A stretch of 41,329 nucleotides of DNA, from contig CAJULE010000012.1 of the NCBI GenBank assembly GCA_910587445.1, positions 19,307-60,635 on the forward strand, read 5' to 3'. The DNA comes from an uncultured Christensenellaceae bacterium (GTDB lineage: Bacteria > Bacillota > Clostridia > Christensenellales > Pumilibacteraceae). A program made the position numbers and the translations under genes. Below the pieces are notes generated by a model. It worked only from the letters and a program-made list of their open reading frames with translations. It was not told the DNA's origin and did not search any database. Shown in pieces: positions 17,276-26,928 of this stretch; the first letter of the stretch is position 1; the number at the start of each line of letters is the position of its first letter.

Positions 17276-17879
17276 ACGGATTGTTTTCCCTTTCAAACAC
17301 GAGCGACGTCGGCATATCGTGACCGGGATATACTTTATAGTCCTTTACGAGCGTAAACAATTTTTCTTTTATGCTTCTACGCAGTTCTCTTCCGTCGCCG
17401 TAGGAAAAATCGGTACGTCCCACACAAAGCTTAAACAAAGTATCGCCGCTGAAAATAATTTCGTCGTCTACGATATAACATACTCCGCCGGGAGTATGTC
17501 CGGGCGTGTGCACGACTTCGATCTCGTGAGCGCAGATTTCGAACTTGTCGCCGTCCTCGAATACGACGTCGGGCTCGAACGGAATAAACGGTTGTCCCAT
17601 TGCCTTACCGAGATTGCCGTCCCCCGCAACAAGAGGAACGTCCGCCTTGTGGAGATATATTTTCGCCCCGTCACGTTGCATTAAAGCCGCCTCTCCGCAA
17701 TGATCGAAGTGTGCGTGCGTCAACAACACGGCTTCGCACTTTAAGCCGTGCTCTTTCAGAAAACCGCTTACGAGAGCATAGTCGCAGCAGTCAACGGCAA
17801 TACAATTCCTGTCTCCGTCGGTCAAAATGTAGGTATTTGCGGAAAATGCTCCGCCCGTGATTCGGAATATGTCGTTCAT
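17268..17879 (-). CDS. Metallo-beta-lactamase fold hydrolase (glyoxalase II-like)
   Basis: 203 residues with the metal signature THAHFDHCG (HxHxDH), the further histidine in HTPGHTPGG, an Asp in SGDTLF and the final histidine in YPGHD. This is a complete binuclear set. The small size and sequence match the YqgX/GloB-like group that hydrolyses thioesters. The true substrate is unknown, and the low-molecular-weight thiol of such Clostridia may not be glutathione. The ATG overlaps the stop of rel by 4 bases (ATGA), and hemZ overlaps its end by 8. Rel-MBL-HemZ adjacency is common in Firmicutes. Confidence 0.9.
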   Translation of the reverse strand: MNDIFRITGGAFSANTYILTDGDRNCIAVDCCDYALVSGFLKEHGLKCEAVLLTHAHFDHCGEAALMQRDGAKIYLHKADVPLVAGDGNLGKAMGQPFIPFEPDVVFEDGDKFEICAHEIEVVHTPGHTPGGVCYIVDDEIIFSGDTLFKLCVGRTDFSYGDGRELRRSIKEKLFTLVKDYKVYPGHDMPTSLVFERENNPYV

Positions 17880-20014
17880 GCTCCCGTACTCCTGAATACG
17901 CTCTCCACTTCGGGCATGGTCTGCACTTTGCGTATTATAGCGTCTATGTCGCTTATGCGATATACCTTTACGCCCATATCTATGACTGCCTTATGATTTT
18001 TATCGATGCGCGCGTTTAAACTGTCTATGGAAAGTTTCATTTCCGACAGCATGGACGTGAGCTTGGCAAGCAGACCGCTTGTATTCGTTGCGTGTATCTG
18101 CAATGTGACGACAAACGCCGATGTCGACACATTTTCCCAATGCGCTTCGATGAGACGAAACTGCTCCGTATTCTTGAGATTGGGACAGCTCTTTCTGTGA
18201 ATGGCGACGCCTCTGCCTCTTGAAATAAAACCCACGATGTCGTCGCCCGGCACGGGATTGCAACACCTTGCAAGTCTGACGAGAAGATCGCTGTGCCCGT
18301 TCACGACAATGCCCTGCCCGTCCGCCCTGTGCGACTGAGTGCTTACTTTCGTAAAATCCTTATTGGAATCTTCTTCTTTTTTATAGAAGTCGATGAGCTT
18401 CAAAAGTATTTGATTGACTGTAAATCCGCCGTAGCCCACGGACGCATACAGATCGTCAACCGACGAGATCGAGTATCTCTGCATTATCACGTCGAGCCAT
18501 TTGGGAATCATCAGGGCAGAAAGCGAGTAGCCGCGGTTTTTGGCTTCGCGCTCGAGCATTTCCTTGCCCTTCTTTATATTATCCTCTTTGAGCTCCTTTT
18601 TAAAGAATGCCTTTATCTTGGTCTTTGCCTGCGCGCTCTTGACAAAGCGCAACCAGTCTCTGCTCGGTCCCTTGGAGACATTTGAAGTGATGATCTCCAC
18701 ATAGTCGCCCATTTGCAATTTGGTTTCGAGCGGAACGATTTTTCCGTTTATCTTTGCGCCCACGCACTTATTGCCGACAGCGCTGTGCACGCAGTAAGCA
18801 AAGTCAACGGGCGTAGCTCCCTCGGGAAGCGCAAGCACATCGCCCTTCGGCGTAAAAATAAACACCTGCTCGCTGTACAAATCGAGCTTCAGAGATTCGT
18901 AAAATTCTTGCGGAGTCGCCGCCTCGCTCTGCACGTCCATTACGCCGCGAAGCCACTGCAACTTGTCGTCGAGATCGCTGTTTGACGCGCGATTTTCTTT
19001 ATACTTCCAATGCGCGGCGATGCCGTACTCGGCGATCCTATGCATTTCGTAAGTGCGAATCTGTATTTCGAACGGCATACCGAGAGACGTTATGACCGTA
19101 GTATGAAGCGAACGATAATTGTTCGGCTTGGGAACGGCTATATAATCCTTAAACCGTCCCGGAAGAGGCTTCCACTTGGTGTGGATCATGCCGAGGACTT
19201 CGTAACAATCGCGAACGGATTCGACGATTACTCTCACCGCCGTCAGATCGAAAATCTGATCGAACGTCTTATTGTCCTTCATCATCTTTCTGTAGATGCT
19301 GTAGAAATGCTTGGGTCTTCCGCTGACCTCGCCTTTTATGTGCAGATCCTCGAGCATTTGAGAAAGCTGCGAACAGATATGCGCGACGAGCTCGGTACGC
19401 TCGGCACGCTTCAACGACACCTCGCTTACGAGCTTATCGTAAACTTCGGGATGCAATACTTTCAGGCACAGATCCTCGAGCTCACACTTAAAATAGCTTA
19501 GTCCCAAACGCGAAGCAAGCGGCGCGTATATTTCGAGTGTTTCCTTGGCTATCGCCTGCTGACGCTCGAAAGATATGCTTTCTATCGTACGCATATTGTG
19601 CAGTCTGTCCGCAAGCTTTATGAGAATGACTCGTATGTCTTTTGCCATAGCAAAAAACATTCTGCGGAAGTTCTCCGCCTGTTCTTCTTCCTTCGATTTG
19701 AAAGTTATTTTGTCGAGCTTGGTCACGCCGAGGACGAGCTCGGCGATCTTTGATCCGAAAAGTTCTCTTATTTCCGCTTCGGTGGCGGCGGTGTCTTCTA
19801 TGCAGTCGTGCAAAAGAGCCGCGGCTACGGTCGAGCAATCGAGTCCCAAATCGAGCAGTATTTCCGCGACCGCCGCGGGATGAACGATGTAGGGCTCGCC
19901 GCTGTCGCGCTTTTGCCCCTCGTGCATACGCTCCGCATACGCATAAACTCTGTCGAGGAGCTTGGACTGCTGCTCGGAAAAGACGGTCATATATTTTTCA
20001 CGAAGCTTAATCAT
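17876..20014 (-). CDS. rel: Bifunctional (p)ppGpp synthetase/hydrolase Rel
   Basis: 712 residues in the full long-RSH order. The HD hydrolase has an intact HDxxED (H69-D70 to E73-D74). The synthetase domain (about 230-345) contains the RFKD motif typical of bifunctional rather than synthetase-only enzymes. A TGS domain (about 390-450), a Cys-containing conserved region (RCCNPVPGDDIVGFISRGRG) and a C-terminal ACT domain follow. It makes and degrades the alarmone pppGpp/ppGpp in response to uncharged tRNA on stalled ribosomes. It overlaps recJ upstream and the MBL gene downstream by 4 bases each, so translation is coupled. Confidence 0.97.
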   Translation of the reverse strand: MIKLREKYMTVFSEQQSKLLDRVYAYAERMHEGQKRDSGEPYIVHPAAVAEILLDLGLDCSTVAAALLHDCIEDTAATEAEIRELFGSKIAELVLGVTKLDKITFKSKEEEQAENFRRMFFAMAKDIRVILIKLADRLHNMRTIESISFERQQAIAKETLEIYAPLASRLGLSYFKCELEDLCLKVLHPEVYDKLVSEVSLKRAERTELVAHICSQLSQMLEDLHIKGEVSGRPKHFYSIYRKMMKDNKTFDQIFDLTAVRVIVESVRDCYEVLGMIHTKWKPLPGRFKDYIAVPKPNNYRSLHTTVITSLGMPFEIQIRTYEMHRIAEYGIAAHWKYKENRASNSDLDDKLQWLRGVMDVQSEAATPQEFYESLKLDLYSEQVFIFTPKGDVLALPEGATPVDFAYCVHSAVGNKCVGAKINGKIVPLETKLQMGDYVEIITSNVSKGPSRDWLRFVKSAQAKTKIKAFFKKELKEDNIKKGKEMLEREAKNRGYSLSALMIPKWLDVIMQRYSISSVDDLYASVGYGGFTVNQILLKLIDFYKKEEDSNKDFTKVSTQSHRADGQGIVVNGHSDLLVRLARCCNPVPGDDIVGFISRGRGVAIHRKSCPNLKNTEQFRLIEAHWENVSTSAFVVTLQIHATNTSGLLAKLTSMLSEMKLSIDSLNARIDKNHKAVIDMGVKVYRISDIDAIIRKVQTMPEVESVFRSTGA

Positions 20015-22389
20015 ACTTGCCGACCGACTCGCTCAACCTGTTGCAAAACATTAGACTCGGAAAGCTCCCGCTTCTCGCCCTTGACTATGGAAAGACGATA
20101 TTTTCCGCTTTCTTCGCGTATGAGCCCCAACTCGGAAAACGCGCGTATCGCAAGCGTAAGTTCGGGCAAATCGATTTCGGGCTCTCTGTTTTTCAAGCTC
20201 TTCATATAAGAATATATATTCGATGCGGATATGTCGGGGTTTTTGCGAATGTAATCGTAATACTTTCCGAGAGTAAGCCGCGAAACGTCGAGACCTTTGA
20301 CAAAACGCGCTCTGCCCTCGTCTTTAGGGACGAATATTTCTGCTTTTGTATTCTTATTCAGATATGCAATCAGTCCGTCGGTAACGGGCTTGTCCAAAAA
20401 GACTATTTTGTCGTACGCCGAAAGCATAATCTCCGATTTGAAATCGGGGGCGACGATAAGACGCGTATAGTTGTTTTTTGCGGACGAAAACATATAATCG
20501 AAAACAACCGCCGCGTCCGCGCCGCAATGAGACACGAATTCGTCGTAATTTTGCCTGTCGAACGCGACGACGAGCGTTCCGAACGGAGATTTTCCGACGA
20601 TTTCCGAAAGCGACGCTTTATCGTACTGCGTATATTTCGCGTCATCGCAGTCAGCCGAAAATTCCGTATAATTCACATATACCGAACGAGCGGTCTCATC
20701 GTTTATATAGAGATTGTCGGGTGCAATTTCCCGCAATACTCCGCGAGGATATTCTCTGCCGCCGAAAGAGTTTACCTGCAATTCGACTATCATATCTTTG
20801 GCGCCCTCGCCCATGGCGTAATGGAGACGGTTATAAAAATTGAACGCGAAGATCTGCAAACCGCTTTTCGTCGTTATAGTAGTATGATTGATGTTGCTTT
20901 TACATAGCGCAACCGAAAGATCGGACGCCGAAATTTTGAACAGAGGGCGGGTAAAGCTGTTTCCCGTGGGCTCGAGTTTATCGAGCTCCTTTATAAACGA
21001 AAGGTCTATGTCCTCGGGTTCCATCTCCACGTCGTACACGCAACTCGGCAAAAACAGACTCACGTCGAAAGCGGAAAGATATTCGCTTATGCGGCGTTTG
21101 AACTCCGAAAGATTTTTTTCTTCTATGGAAAAGCCCGCCGCTTGACTGTGACCGCCGAATTCGACGAGAAGATCGGAAACGGAAGACAACGCCTCATAAA
21201 TATTTATGCCCTCTATACTGCGACAGGTGCCCTTAAAATAACCGTCTCCCGAAGGAACCATTATGAACGACGGCCGCCTGAAATCACCCGTAAGACGAGC
21301 AGCAACTATTCCCGTTATGCCCTTTTCCCATTCCGGATGACTGAGCACTATACAGCGAGAATGGACAAGATCCTCATACTTCAGATCCTCTATAGCTTCG
21401 TCGTAGAACTTGTCGCAGGCAAGTTTTCGCTTTCCGTTGGCGTCGTTTATCTCGTCGATTATTCTGTCAATGACCCCGACGTCGTCGCTTATGAGCATTT
21501 CGAAAGCGCGATAGGCATCGCCGATACGTCCTGCCGCGTTTATTCGAGGCGCGATTTTAAACGCTATGTCCGAGCTTGTAATTCCTTTGCCGAGACCTTG
21601 ACTCTGCAAAAGGCGCATAAGCCCCATGTTCTTTCCGACAGCCAAAGCCTTAAGCCCGAGCTGCACGATAAGTCTGTTCTCGTCGAGAAGCGGAACAAGA
21701 TCGGCTATCGTCGCCACGCAAGCAAGATCGAGATATTCGCTCATCACCTCTCGTCCGCCCATAGCTTCGACAAGCTTGAGAGCAACGCCTGCGCCGCAAA
21801 GATACTTGCACGGATAGGCGCAGTTGCTTTGCTTGGGGTTTACGACAATACATTCGGGAATCTTTTCGGCGACTTCGTGATGATCGGTCACTATCATGTC
21901 TACGCCGAGCTCGTATGCGTACTCGACCTCCGCATATCCCGAAATGCCGCAGTCGCAGGTAAGTATGAGATCGGGACATACCGCCTCGATAATTTTTTCG
22001 AGCGACGATACGCTGAGCCCGTATCCGTCTCCCATTCTGTTTGGAATATGCGTATATACGTCGAGACCGCGGGAACGTAAATAAAGCGACAATATTGCGG
22101 AGGCGCATATTCCGTCGGCATCGTAGTCGCCGTAGACGACGACAGTTTCGTCACCCTCGATTGCCGCTTCCAAACGCTCGGTCGCCTCTTTCATTCCTTT
22201 CATAGTCATGGGATCGTAAAAGCCGTCAAGATCGGGTTCGAGAAATTTTCTTATGCCGTCTTCACTGTCGATCCCGCGGGAAATAAGCACCTCGACTATT
22301 TTCGGGTGCAAAGACAGCTTATCCGAAAGCGCCTTTATTTCCGTCGCGGCAATCTCTCTGTTACTGCGTCTTTTCAGCGTGACGTTCAT
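20011..22389 (-). CDS. recJ: Single-strand-specific exonuclease RecJ
   Basis: 792 residues. The DHH phosphoesterase motifs are present in order: VVVYGDYDADGICAS (about 83-97), ILTCDCG, and IVTDHHE. The DHHA1 half contains GGHSQAAGFSIE, followed by an OB-like domain. A C-terminal extension of about 230 residues beyond the E. coli-type core matches the longer Firmicutes RecJ. It degrades single-stranded DNA 5' to 3' in RecF-pathway recombination and mismatch repair. The ATG has AGAGGA upstream. It starts 28 bases after the secF terminator, so either a promoter overlaps that hairpin or the operon is read through. Confidence 0.95.
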   Translation of the reverse strand: MNVTLKRRSNREIAATEIKALSDKLSLHPKIVEVLISRGIDSEDGIRKFLEPDLDGFYDPMTMKGMKEATERLEAAIEGDETVVVYGDYDADGICASAILSLYLRSRGLDVYTHIPNRMGDGYGLSVSSLEKIIEAVCPDLILTCDCGISGYAEVEYAYELGVDMIVTDHHEVAEKIPECIVVNPKQSNCAYPCKYLCGAGVALKLVEAMGGREVMSEYLDLACVATIADLVPLLDENRLIVQLGLKALAVGKNMGLMRLLQSQGLGKGITSSDIAFKIAPRINAAGRIGDAYRAFEMLISDDVGVIDRIIDEINDANGKRKLACDKFYDEAIEDLKYEDLVHSRCIVLSHPEWEKGITGIVAARLTGDFRRPSFIMVPSGDGYFKGTCRSIEGINIYEALSSVSDLLVEFGGHSQAAGFSIEEKNLSEFKRRISEYLSAFDVSLFLPSCVYDVEMEPEDIDLSFIKELDKLEPTGNSFTRPLFKISASDLSVALCKSNINHTTITTKSGLQIFAFNFYNRLHYAMGEGAKDMIVELQVNSFGGREYPRGVLREIAPDNLYINDETARSVYVNYTEFSADCDDAKYTQYDKASLSEIVGKSPFGTLVVAFDRQNYDEFVSHCGADAAVVFDYMFSSAKNNYTRLIVAPDFKSEIMLSAYDKIVFLDKPVTDGLIAYLNKNTKAEIFVPKDEGRARFVKGLDVSRLTLGKYYDYIRKNPDISASNIYSYMKSLKNREPEIDLPELTLAIRAFSELGLIREESGKYRLSIVKGEKRELSESNVLQQVERVGRQV

Positions 22390-22410
22390 GCTACGTTCCT
22401 CTAAACCTCT

Positions 22411-22448
22411 CTATAAAAATAAGCCTTCTTTTTGCCGAAGGCTTATTT
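22411..22448 (-). terminator. Intrinsic terminator after secF
   Basis: A 12-bp perfect stem (AAATAAGCCTTC, 22417-22428, with 22437-22448) with an 8-base loop; TTTTTATAG follows on the minus strand. Confidence 0.85.
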
Positions 22449-22468
22449 GATTTCGTTTATTTTTCGGA

Positions 22469-23749
22469 CTATACCGTCGCAGCCTTCTTGAGTTCCTTTT
22501 TAGGTTCGGACGGCTTGTCTTTCTTTTTTCTGTCCTTCCAGCTTGCCCAAATCGCAGGCGAAATGCAAATCGAAGAATACGTGCCCGCAAGAAGTCCGAT
22601 AATGATAGGCAATGCGAAAATTTTGATGTCGCGCACGCCGAGAATTGCCACCATACCTATCGTAAGCAACGTGGTAAGAGCAGTGTTTATCGAACGCATG
22701 AGCGTTTCGGATACCGACTTGTTTGCAATGAACGTAGCGGACGAACCCGAAGCGTACATCGATTTATTGTTTTCGCGCACTCTGTCGAAAATTATTATCG
22801 TGTTGTTGATCGAGTAACCGAGTATGGTTATCAATGCCGCTATGAACGTACTGTTGATCTCGATATGGAATATTACCATAAAGCAGAACATTATGAGTAT
22901 GTCATGGAACAGCGCTATGATAGCGGACAGACCGCTCGTGAGCTCGAAACGGAAAGCAATGTACACGAGCATGAGCACGACGGAGGCAAGGATAGCTGCA
23001 AGTGCGCTCCACAGCAGTTCCGCAGAGAACGACGCGCTTGTCGTATTGCCGGGAGAAACGAGTCCAGAAAATCTGTCGTCTATGGTCGCCGCTTCCACTA
23101 CTTTGGATACTATCTCGTCCGTCACTGGCGAACTTGTGACAACCGTGACCGTGCGCGCGTCTTCCGAGCGCTCTATGGAATCGACGGCAGTTCCGTCGAG
23201 AGCGCCGCGAATGGCTTTTTGCACATCCGTAAACGTCGAATCTACGGCAAGTGAGAAATTGTAAGAAAGGACGATTTTGCTTCCTCCGCCCGAAACAGAC
23301 TCGTGAGCAACCGAGGGAACTATCTTGAAAATAGCCGCCTGAATCTTTTGCTGAAGCGCGGGATTTATCACTTCGTCCATGAGACGTTCGTCTCCCGCCG
23401 CATTGTAAAGTACGTGTAAAGACGCGCTTTCCGCCTCGCCCTGAAGCTGTATCGACGAAACCTTAAGCCCGTAGCTCTCGCCGTTTTCGTCGGAAAGATC
23501 CTCGAAAATTTCGTTTATCTGTCTCTCGTACACCGCTCTGTTATCGTCGGTGAGCTTTGTACCGAGTGTTATGTCGATCGAATAGCCGCCTGTGAAGTCG
23601 ATGCCGAGATTTACGGGCGAACCGAGAACCAAACCGTAAACGAGCATAAATATTGCGGTTACGACGACGATCGCAACAGGTATCAAGAAGAATATTTTTT
23701 TCTTCTCGACAAGGTGAAAATCTTTCTCGAGAAGATTAGATATTTTCAT
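22469..23749 (-). CDS. secF: Protein translocase subunit SecF
   Basis: 426 residues, longer than typical SecF (about 300). TM1 is followed by the signature NLGIDFTGGYSIDI, a periplasm-type soluble domain with an insert (about 70-230), then five C-terminal helices including AALITILGYSINNTIIIFDRVREN and a Lys-rich cytoplasmic tail. With SecD it uses the proton gradient to help SecYEG pull secreted proteins through. It overlaps secD by 14 bases. The enlarged first extracytoplasmic domain (ISSIQLQGEAESASL, ALQQKIQAAI) resembles the corresponding SecD P1-like segments. Confidence 0.95.
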   Translation of the reverse strand: MKISNLLEKDFHLVEKKKIFFLIPVAIVVVTAIFMLVYGLVLGSPVNLGIDFTGGYSIDITLGTKLTDDNRAVYERQINEIFEDLSDENGESYGLKVSSIQLQGEAESASLHVLYNAAGDERLMDEVINPALQQKIQAAIFKIVPSVAHESVSGGGSKIVLSYNFSLAVDSTFTDVQKAIRGALDGTAVDSIERSEDARTVTVVTSSPVTDEIVSKVVEAATIDDRFSGLVSPGNTTSASFSAELLWSALAAILASVVLMLVYIAFRFELTSGLSAIIALFHDILIMFCFMVIFHIEINSTFIAALITILGYSINNTIIIFDRVRENNKSMYASGSSATFIANKSVSETLMRSINTALTTLLTIGMVAILGVRDIKIFALPIIIGLLAGTYSSICISPAIWASWKDRKKKDKPSEPKKELKKAATV

Positions 23750-25142
23750 TTGCTAATCCTCCTGCGTTCTTGTCTTTGTTTTTCTTTGCGCGTTTCTTTT
23801 CTTCTTTAAGCGCCTCTTCCTCGTCCATCTTGCGCTGAACGGCTACGTCGGTCTTGTCGGCGTCTACGTTTTCGAAGCCCTTACCGCGCTTGAAGCCGTA
23901 AAGCTTGGGATTCGTGCTGTTGATGTTGACGAAACACCTTACGAGGAAACGCGATACTAACATTGAAGTGAACAACGAAAGCACTATACCGAGCAGAAGC
24001 GTAATCGCAAAGCCTCTTATCGAGCCCGTACCGAATATAAACAACATTATGCCCGCAATGATCGTCGTGACGTTACTGTCTATAATCGCCATTGTCGCTC
24101 TGCGGAAGCCCGCATAGGACGACGCCATGATCGATTTACCGTTCTTATACTCGAACTTCATTCTTTCGTAGATGACGACGTTTGCGTCCACAGCCATACC
24201 GAGGCTGAGGATTATACCCGCAATACCGGGAAGAGTGAGCTGTACGCCCGGAAGCACCGCCAAGAAGAACAACATGAGTACGCCGTATATCATAAGGCTT
24301 ATCGAAGCCGTCACACCGAGCAATCGATAGAATACGCACAAAAAGATTATTACGAGAGCCAAGCCTATTATACCTGCAAGGAGACCGTAGAAAAGAGCTT
24401 GCTCTCCGAGCGTAGCCGACACCGTGGAGCTGTCCATAAGCGCAAGGCGCACCTCGAACGTACCGCTCATGATCTGATCGGCGAGGTTCTTTGCCGCCTC
24501 GTAGCTGCCCATGCCGTTTATTACGGCTCTGCCGCCCGCGATAGCCGTGGATATCGTAGCCTGAGATATGCGCTGTTCCTCTTCGCCCTGCACCTGTACG
24601 TAAATCGACATATACTCGTTCACGTGATTGGACGTAGCCTCGTAGAACTTGTCCGCACCTTCCGAATTGAGCGAAAGCTGAACGACATAGCCGTCCTGCG
24701 TCGTATATCCCGCTTCCGCACTGATAATATGTTCACCCGTGATAACCTGCTCGTTCGACGAATCGAGCACAAAGCGTATAGACGCGGGCTTGCCGATTAT
24801 GTCGAATATCTCGCTCGGATTGTCTACGTCGGGAACTTCGACACGCAAACGCGTCGTGCCCTCCTTGACAATCGTAGCTTCCGTATATCCCTTTTGAACC
24901 AACAGATTGAGAAGCATGGTTCTCGTGCCTTCCATTCTCTCGTCAAGATTTTCGGTGTTGTCGTCCACCGCCTCATAGACCGCGTAAACGCCGCCTTTTA
25001 AATCGAGTCCCAAACTTATCGAGCTTGCAAAAGATTTGTAAGTCGTAAGACCGATATCGAAAGAACAGAAGGATAAAACGATGCCGATAATAAGAACAAC
25101 GCCAATGATAGACAATTTGACTATTGACGATTTTTTCTTCAT
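23736..25142 (-). CDS. secD: Protein translocase subunit SecD
   Basis: 468 residues. An N-terminal helix leads to SISLGLDLKGGVYAVYE, the SecD D1 signature. A large extracytoplasmic domain follows, then five helices with AGIILSLGMAVDANVVIYERMKFE and the conserved gating Asp/Arg positions. The last ~50 residues are a charged Lys/Glu tail. Start ATG 25140-25142 is chosen because AGGAGG lies 7 bases upstream; 14 extra in-frame residues upstream overlap that site. Transcribed from 25173-25201 together with secF. Confidence 0.96.
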   Translation of the reverse strand: MKKKSSIVKLSIIGVVLIIGIVLSFCSFDIGLTTYKSFASSISLGLDLKGGVYAVYEAVDDNTENLDERMEGTRTMLLNLLVQKGYTEATIVKEGTTRLRVEVPDVDNPSEIFDIIGKPASIRFVLDSSNEQVITGEHIISAEAGYTTQDGYVVQLSLNSEGADKFYEATSNHVNEYMSIYVQVQGEEEQRISQATISTAIAGGRAVINGMGSYEAAKNLADQIMSGTFEVRLALMDSSTVSATLGEQALFYGLLAGIIGLALVIIFLCVFYRLLGVTASISLMIYGVLMLFFLAVLPGVQLTLPGIAGIILSLGMAVDANVVIYERMKFEYKNGKSIMASSYAGFRRATMAIIDSNVTTIIAGIMLFIFGTGSIRGFAITLLLGIVLSLFTSMLVSRFLVRCFVNINSTNPKLYGFKRGKGFENVDADKTDVAVQRKMDEEEALKEEKKRAKKNKDKNAGGLANENI

Positions 25143-25172
25143 CTGAAAGCCTCCTGTAAGCATTACCTGTTT

Positions 25173-25201
25173 ATTATATATCAAAGAAACGATTTCGTCA
25201 A
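25173..25201 (-). promoter_or_regulatory. Promoter of secDF
   Basis: -35 TTGACG (25196-25201), a 17-base spacer and a perfect -10 TATAAT (25173-25178) on the minus strand. The leader to the secD ATG is about 25 bases. Confidence 0.85.
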
Positions 25202-25281
25202 ACGAATATCGGCAGTAAATTGCGGAAAGTTTGCTTTGCGGGCAAAATAACCCGCCTTACGAAATCGCGCTTTGAAACACG

Positions 25282-26622
25282 CTATTTTTCCGACGCCTCG
25301 ACCGCGTTTACCGCCAAAGCACATTCGACACGCTTTCTCATGAGCTCGCACGCACCCTTGTACGGCTTGTTTATGTCGCCGTTGAAGTTGTAGGCGTTGG
25401 CGTTGCAACCGCCGCTGCAATAATATTTCGCCCAGCAATTCGTACATTCCTCTTTCGTCGTCACGTTACAGGCGGCAAACCGCTTGGGAATCTCGTCGTC
25501 GAAACGTCCGCTCACGACGTTGCCGATTATGAAATCGTCGTTGCCGTCGAACTGGTGGCAAGGATAAATATTGCCGTCGGGGCTGACCGCAACGTATTCG
25601 CAACCCGCTCCGCACCCGGTGAGACGCTTAGCCTCGCACGGACCTTCGTTCAGATTAAGCATGAAGTGGAAAAACAAAAATTCCTTTTCCGTACCGCGCC
25701 TGCGCATATATTCGTCCGCAAGAATGTCGTATTGCTTTATAAGCGTTTCCGCATACTCGGGACGGAGAGCCAACCGATTACTTTCGGGAAGAACTACCGG
25801 TTCGACCGAAATACAATCGAATCCCGCGTCGTTTAAAAACAAAACGTCGGCGGCAAAATCGGTGTTAAGCGCAGTGTATGTTCCGCGGATATAGTACTGC
25901 CTGTCACCGCGCTTCTCCCGAAAACGCAGTGCGTTTTTAAGAACGACATCAAACGAGTCCTTGCCGCCCACGGTCTTTCTCACGCAATTATGCACATCTT
26001 TTCGCCCGTCTATACTGACGACGACGTTGTACATTTCCTTGTTGCAAAACTCCGTCACATCGTCGTTTAACAGCACGGCGTTTGTGGTAATCGTAAAACG
26101 GAAGTTCTTGCCCGCGCTCTTTTCTATGGAACGGGCATAAGCCACGGTCTTTTTGACTACGTCGAAATTCAGAAGCGGCTCTCCTCCGAAGAAATCGACC
26201 TCGAGATTGCGGCGTTTTCCGCTGTGCTCGACGAGAAAATCTATGGCTTTGAGAGCGACGTCGAGCGGCATATTTTTGCGTTCCTTCGTGTATGTTCCGC
26301 CGTCCGCAAAGCAATACTCGCAATTAAGATTGCAATTGTGCGAAACATTGAGACACATCGCCTTTATGACGCCCGTATAAACAGGCTTGCCGTACTCGTG
26401 CGCGGGAGTAAAAAGCACTCCCTCTTTCACAAGCTCGTCTATTTCGCTTTCCACGGCAGCGAGTTCTTCGCCCGAATAACGCGAAAAAGCTCCCGCCGAA
26501 ATCTTTTCGGGAGCTATTCTTTTTTCGACTGCAAGTCTTGTAAGTTCGTCTATTTCGTACAGCGAGCCGCTTTCCACGTCGAGCATGAAATTGCGCCCGA
26601 TACATCCGAAAGTATGTACCAT
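25282..26622 (-). CDS. scfB: SCIFF radical-SAM peptide maturase
   Basis: 446 residues. The N-terminal ~85 residues form the peptide-binding (RRE-like) region. A radical-SAM core has C97xxxC101xxC104 in CNLNCEYC and the FFGGEPLLNF motif. A SPASM region with two auxiliary-cluster cysteine sets follows (GCGAGCEYVAVSPDGNIYPC and CTNCWAKYYCSGGC). Together with the upstream six-Cys peptide this identifies the SCIFF maturase (TIGR03974 type), which by established work on the family makes Cys-to-alpha-carbon thioether bonds in the SCIFF peptide. It starts 31 bases after scfA; its own ribosome site is weak, suggesting lower translation than the peptide. Confidence 0.95.
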   Translation of the reverse strand: MVHTFGCIGRNFMLDVESGSLYEIDELTRLAVEKRIAPEKISAGAFSRYSGEELAAVESEIDELVKEGVLFTPAHEYGKPVYTGVIKAMCLNVSHNCNLNCEYCFADGGTYTKERKNMPLDVALKAIDFLVEHSGKRRNLEVDFFGGEPLLNFDVVKKTVAYARSIEKSAGKNFRFTITTNAVLLNDDVTEFCNKEMYNVVVSIDGRKDVHNCVRKTVGGKDSFDVVLKNALRFREKRGDRQYYIRGTYTALNTDFAADVLFLNDAGFDCISVEPVVLPESNRLALRPEYAETLIKQYDILADEYMRRRGTEKEFLFFHFMLNLNEGPCEAKRLTGCGAGCEYVAVSPDGNIYPCHQFDGNDDFIIGNVVSGRFDDEIPKRFAACNVTTKEECTNCWAKYYCSGGCNANAYNFNGDINKPYKGACELMRKRVECALAVNAVEASEK

Positions 26623-26653
26623 TTGTATACCGTGTAAATCTTTCCGATCTACG

Positions 26654-26833
26654 TTATCCCTCTATCTGTTCTCTTTCGGGCTTATTGACCTTGACAGTCT
26701 TACGCTCGCACGACTGATTGCCCACCGTGCAGCTCGTCTTGCAAGCAGACTGGCAACTCGTCTGACACTCTCCGCAACCCGTACCGCAACTTCTGTCGAG
26801 CGTGGATTTCACTATCGTCTTGATATGTTTCAT
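26654..26833 (-). CDS. scfA: SCIFF ribosomal peptide precursor (six cysteines in forty-five residues)
   Basis: A 59-residue gene starting MKHIKTIVKSTLDRS. It contains the hallmark cysteine core running from CGTGCGECQTSCQSACKTSC to NQSC. The six canonical cysteines are C20, C23, C27, C31, C35 and C42; an extra one sits at C16. The usual SCIFF ends shortly after the last Cys (about 45 residues); here a basic tail (RKTVKVNKPEREQIEG) follows. ATG 26831-26833 has GGAGGT 8 bases upstream, and a strong promoter precedes it. By family knowledge it is modified by ScfB into a thioether-bridged peptide of still unknown role, nearly universal in Clostridia. Confidence 0.93.
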   Translation of the reverse strand: MKHIKTIVKSTLDRSCGTGCGECQTSCQSACKTSCTVGNQSCERKTVKVNKPEREQIEG

Positions 26834-26869
26834 TTCAGTTGACCTCCGTAAATGTTAATCATCTATCCG

Positions 26870-26898
26870 ATTATACTATAGAACACGAGAAAAATCAA
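26870..26898 (-). promoter_or_regulatory. Promoter of scfA-scfB
   Basis: -35 TTGATT (26893-26898), a 17-base spacer and -10 TATAAT (26870-26875) on the minus strand, about 37 bases from the scfA ATG. Confidence 0.85.
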
Positions 26899-26928
26899 GT
26901 GATTTACGGACGTTTTTGATACAGCCTG

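Noticed and set aside
25236..25256. GCGGG/CCCGC hairpin after scfB
   Set aside because: No T run follows on the minus strand (AAAGCAAAC), so it cannot be called an intrinsic terminator.
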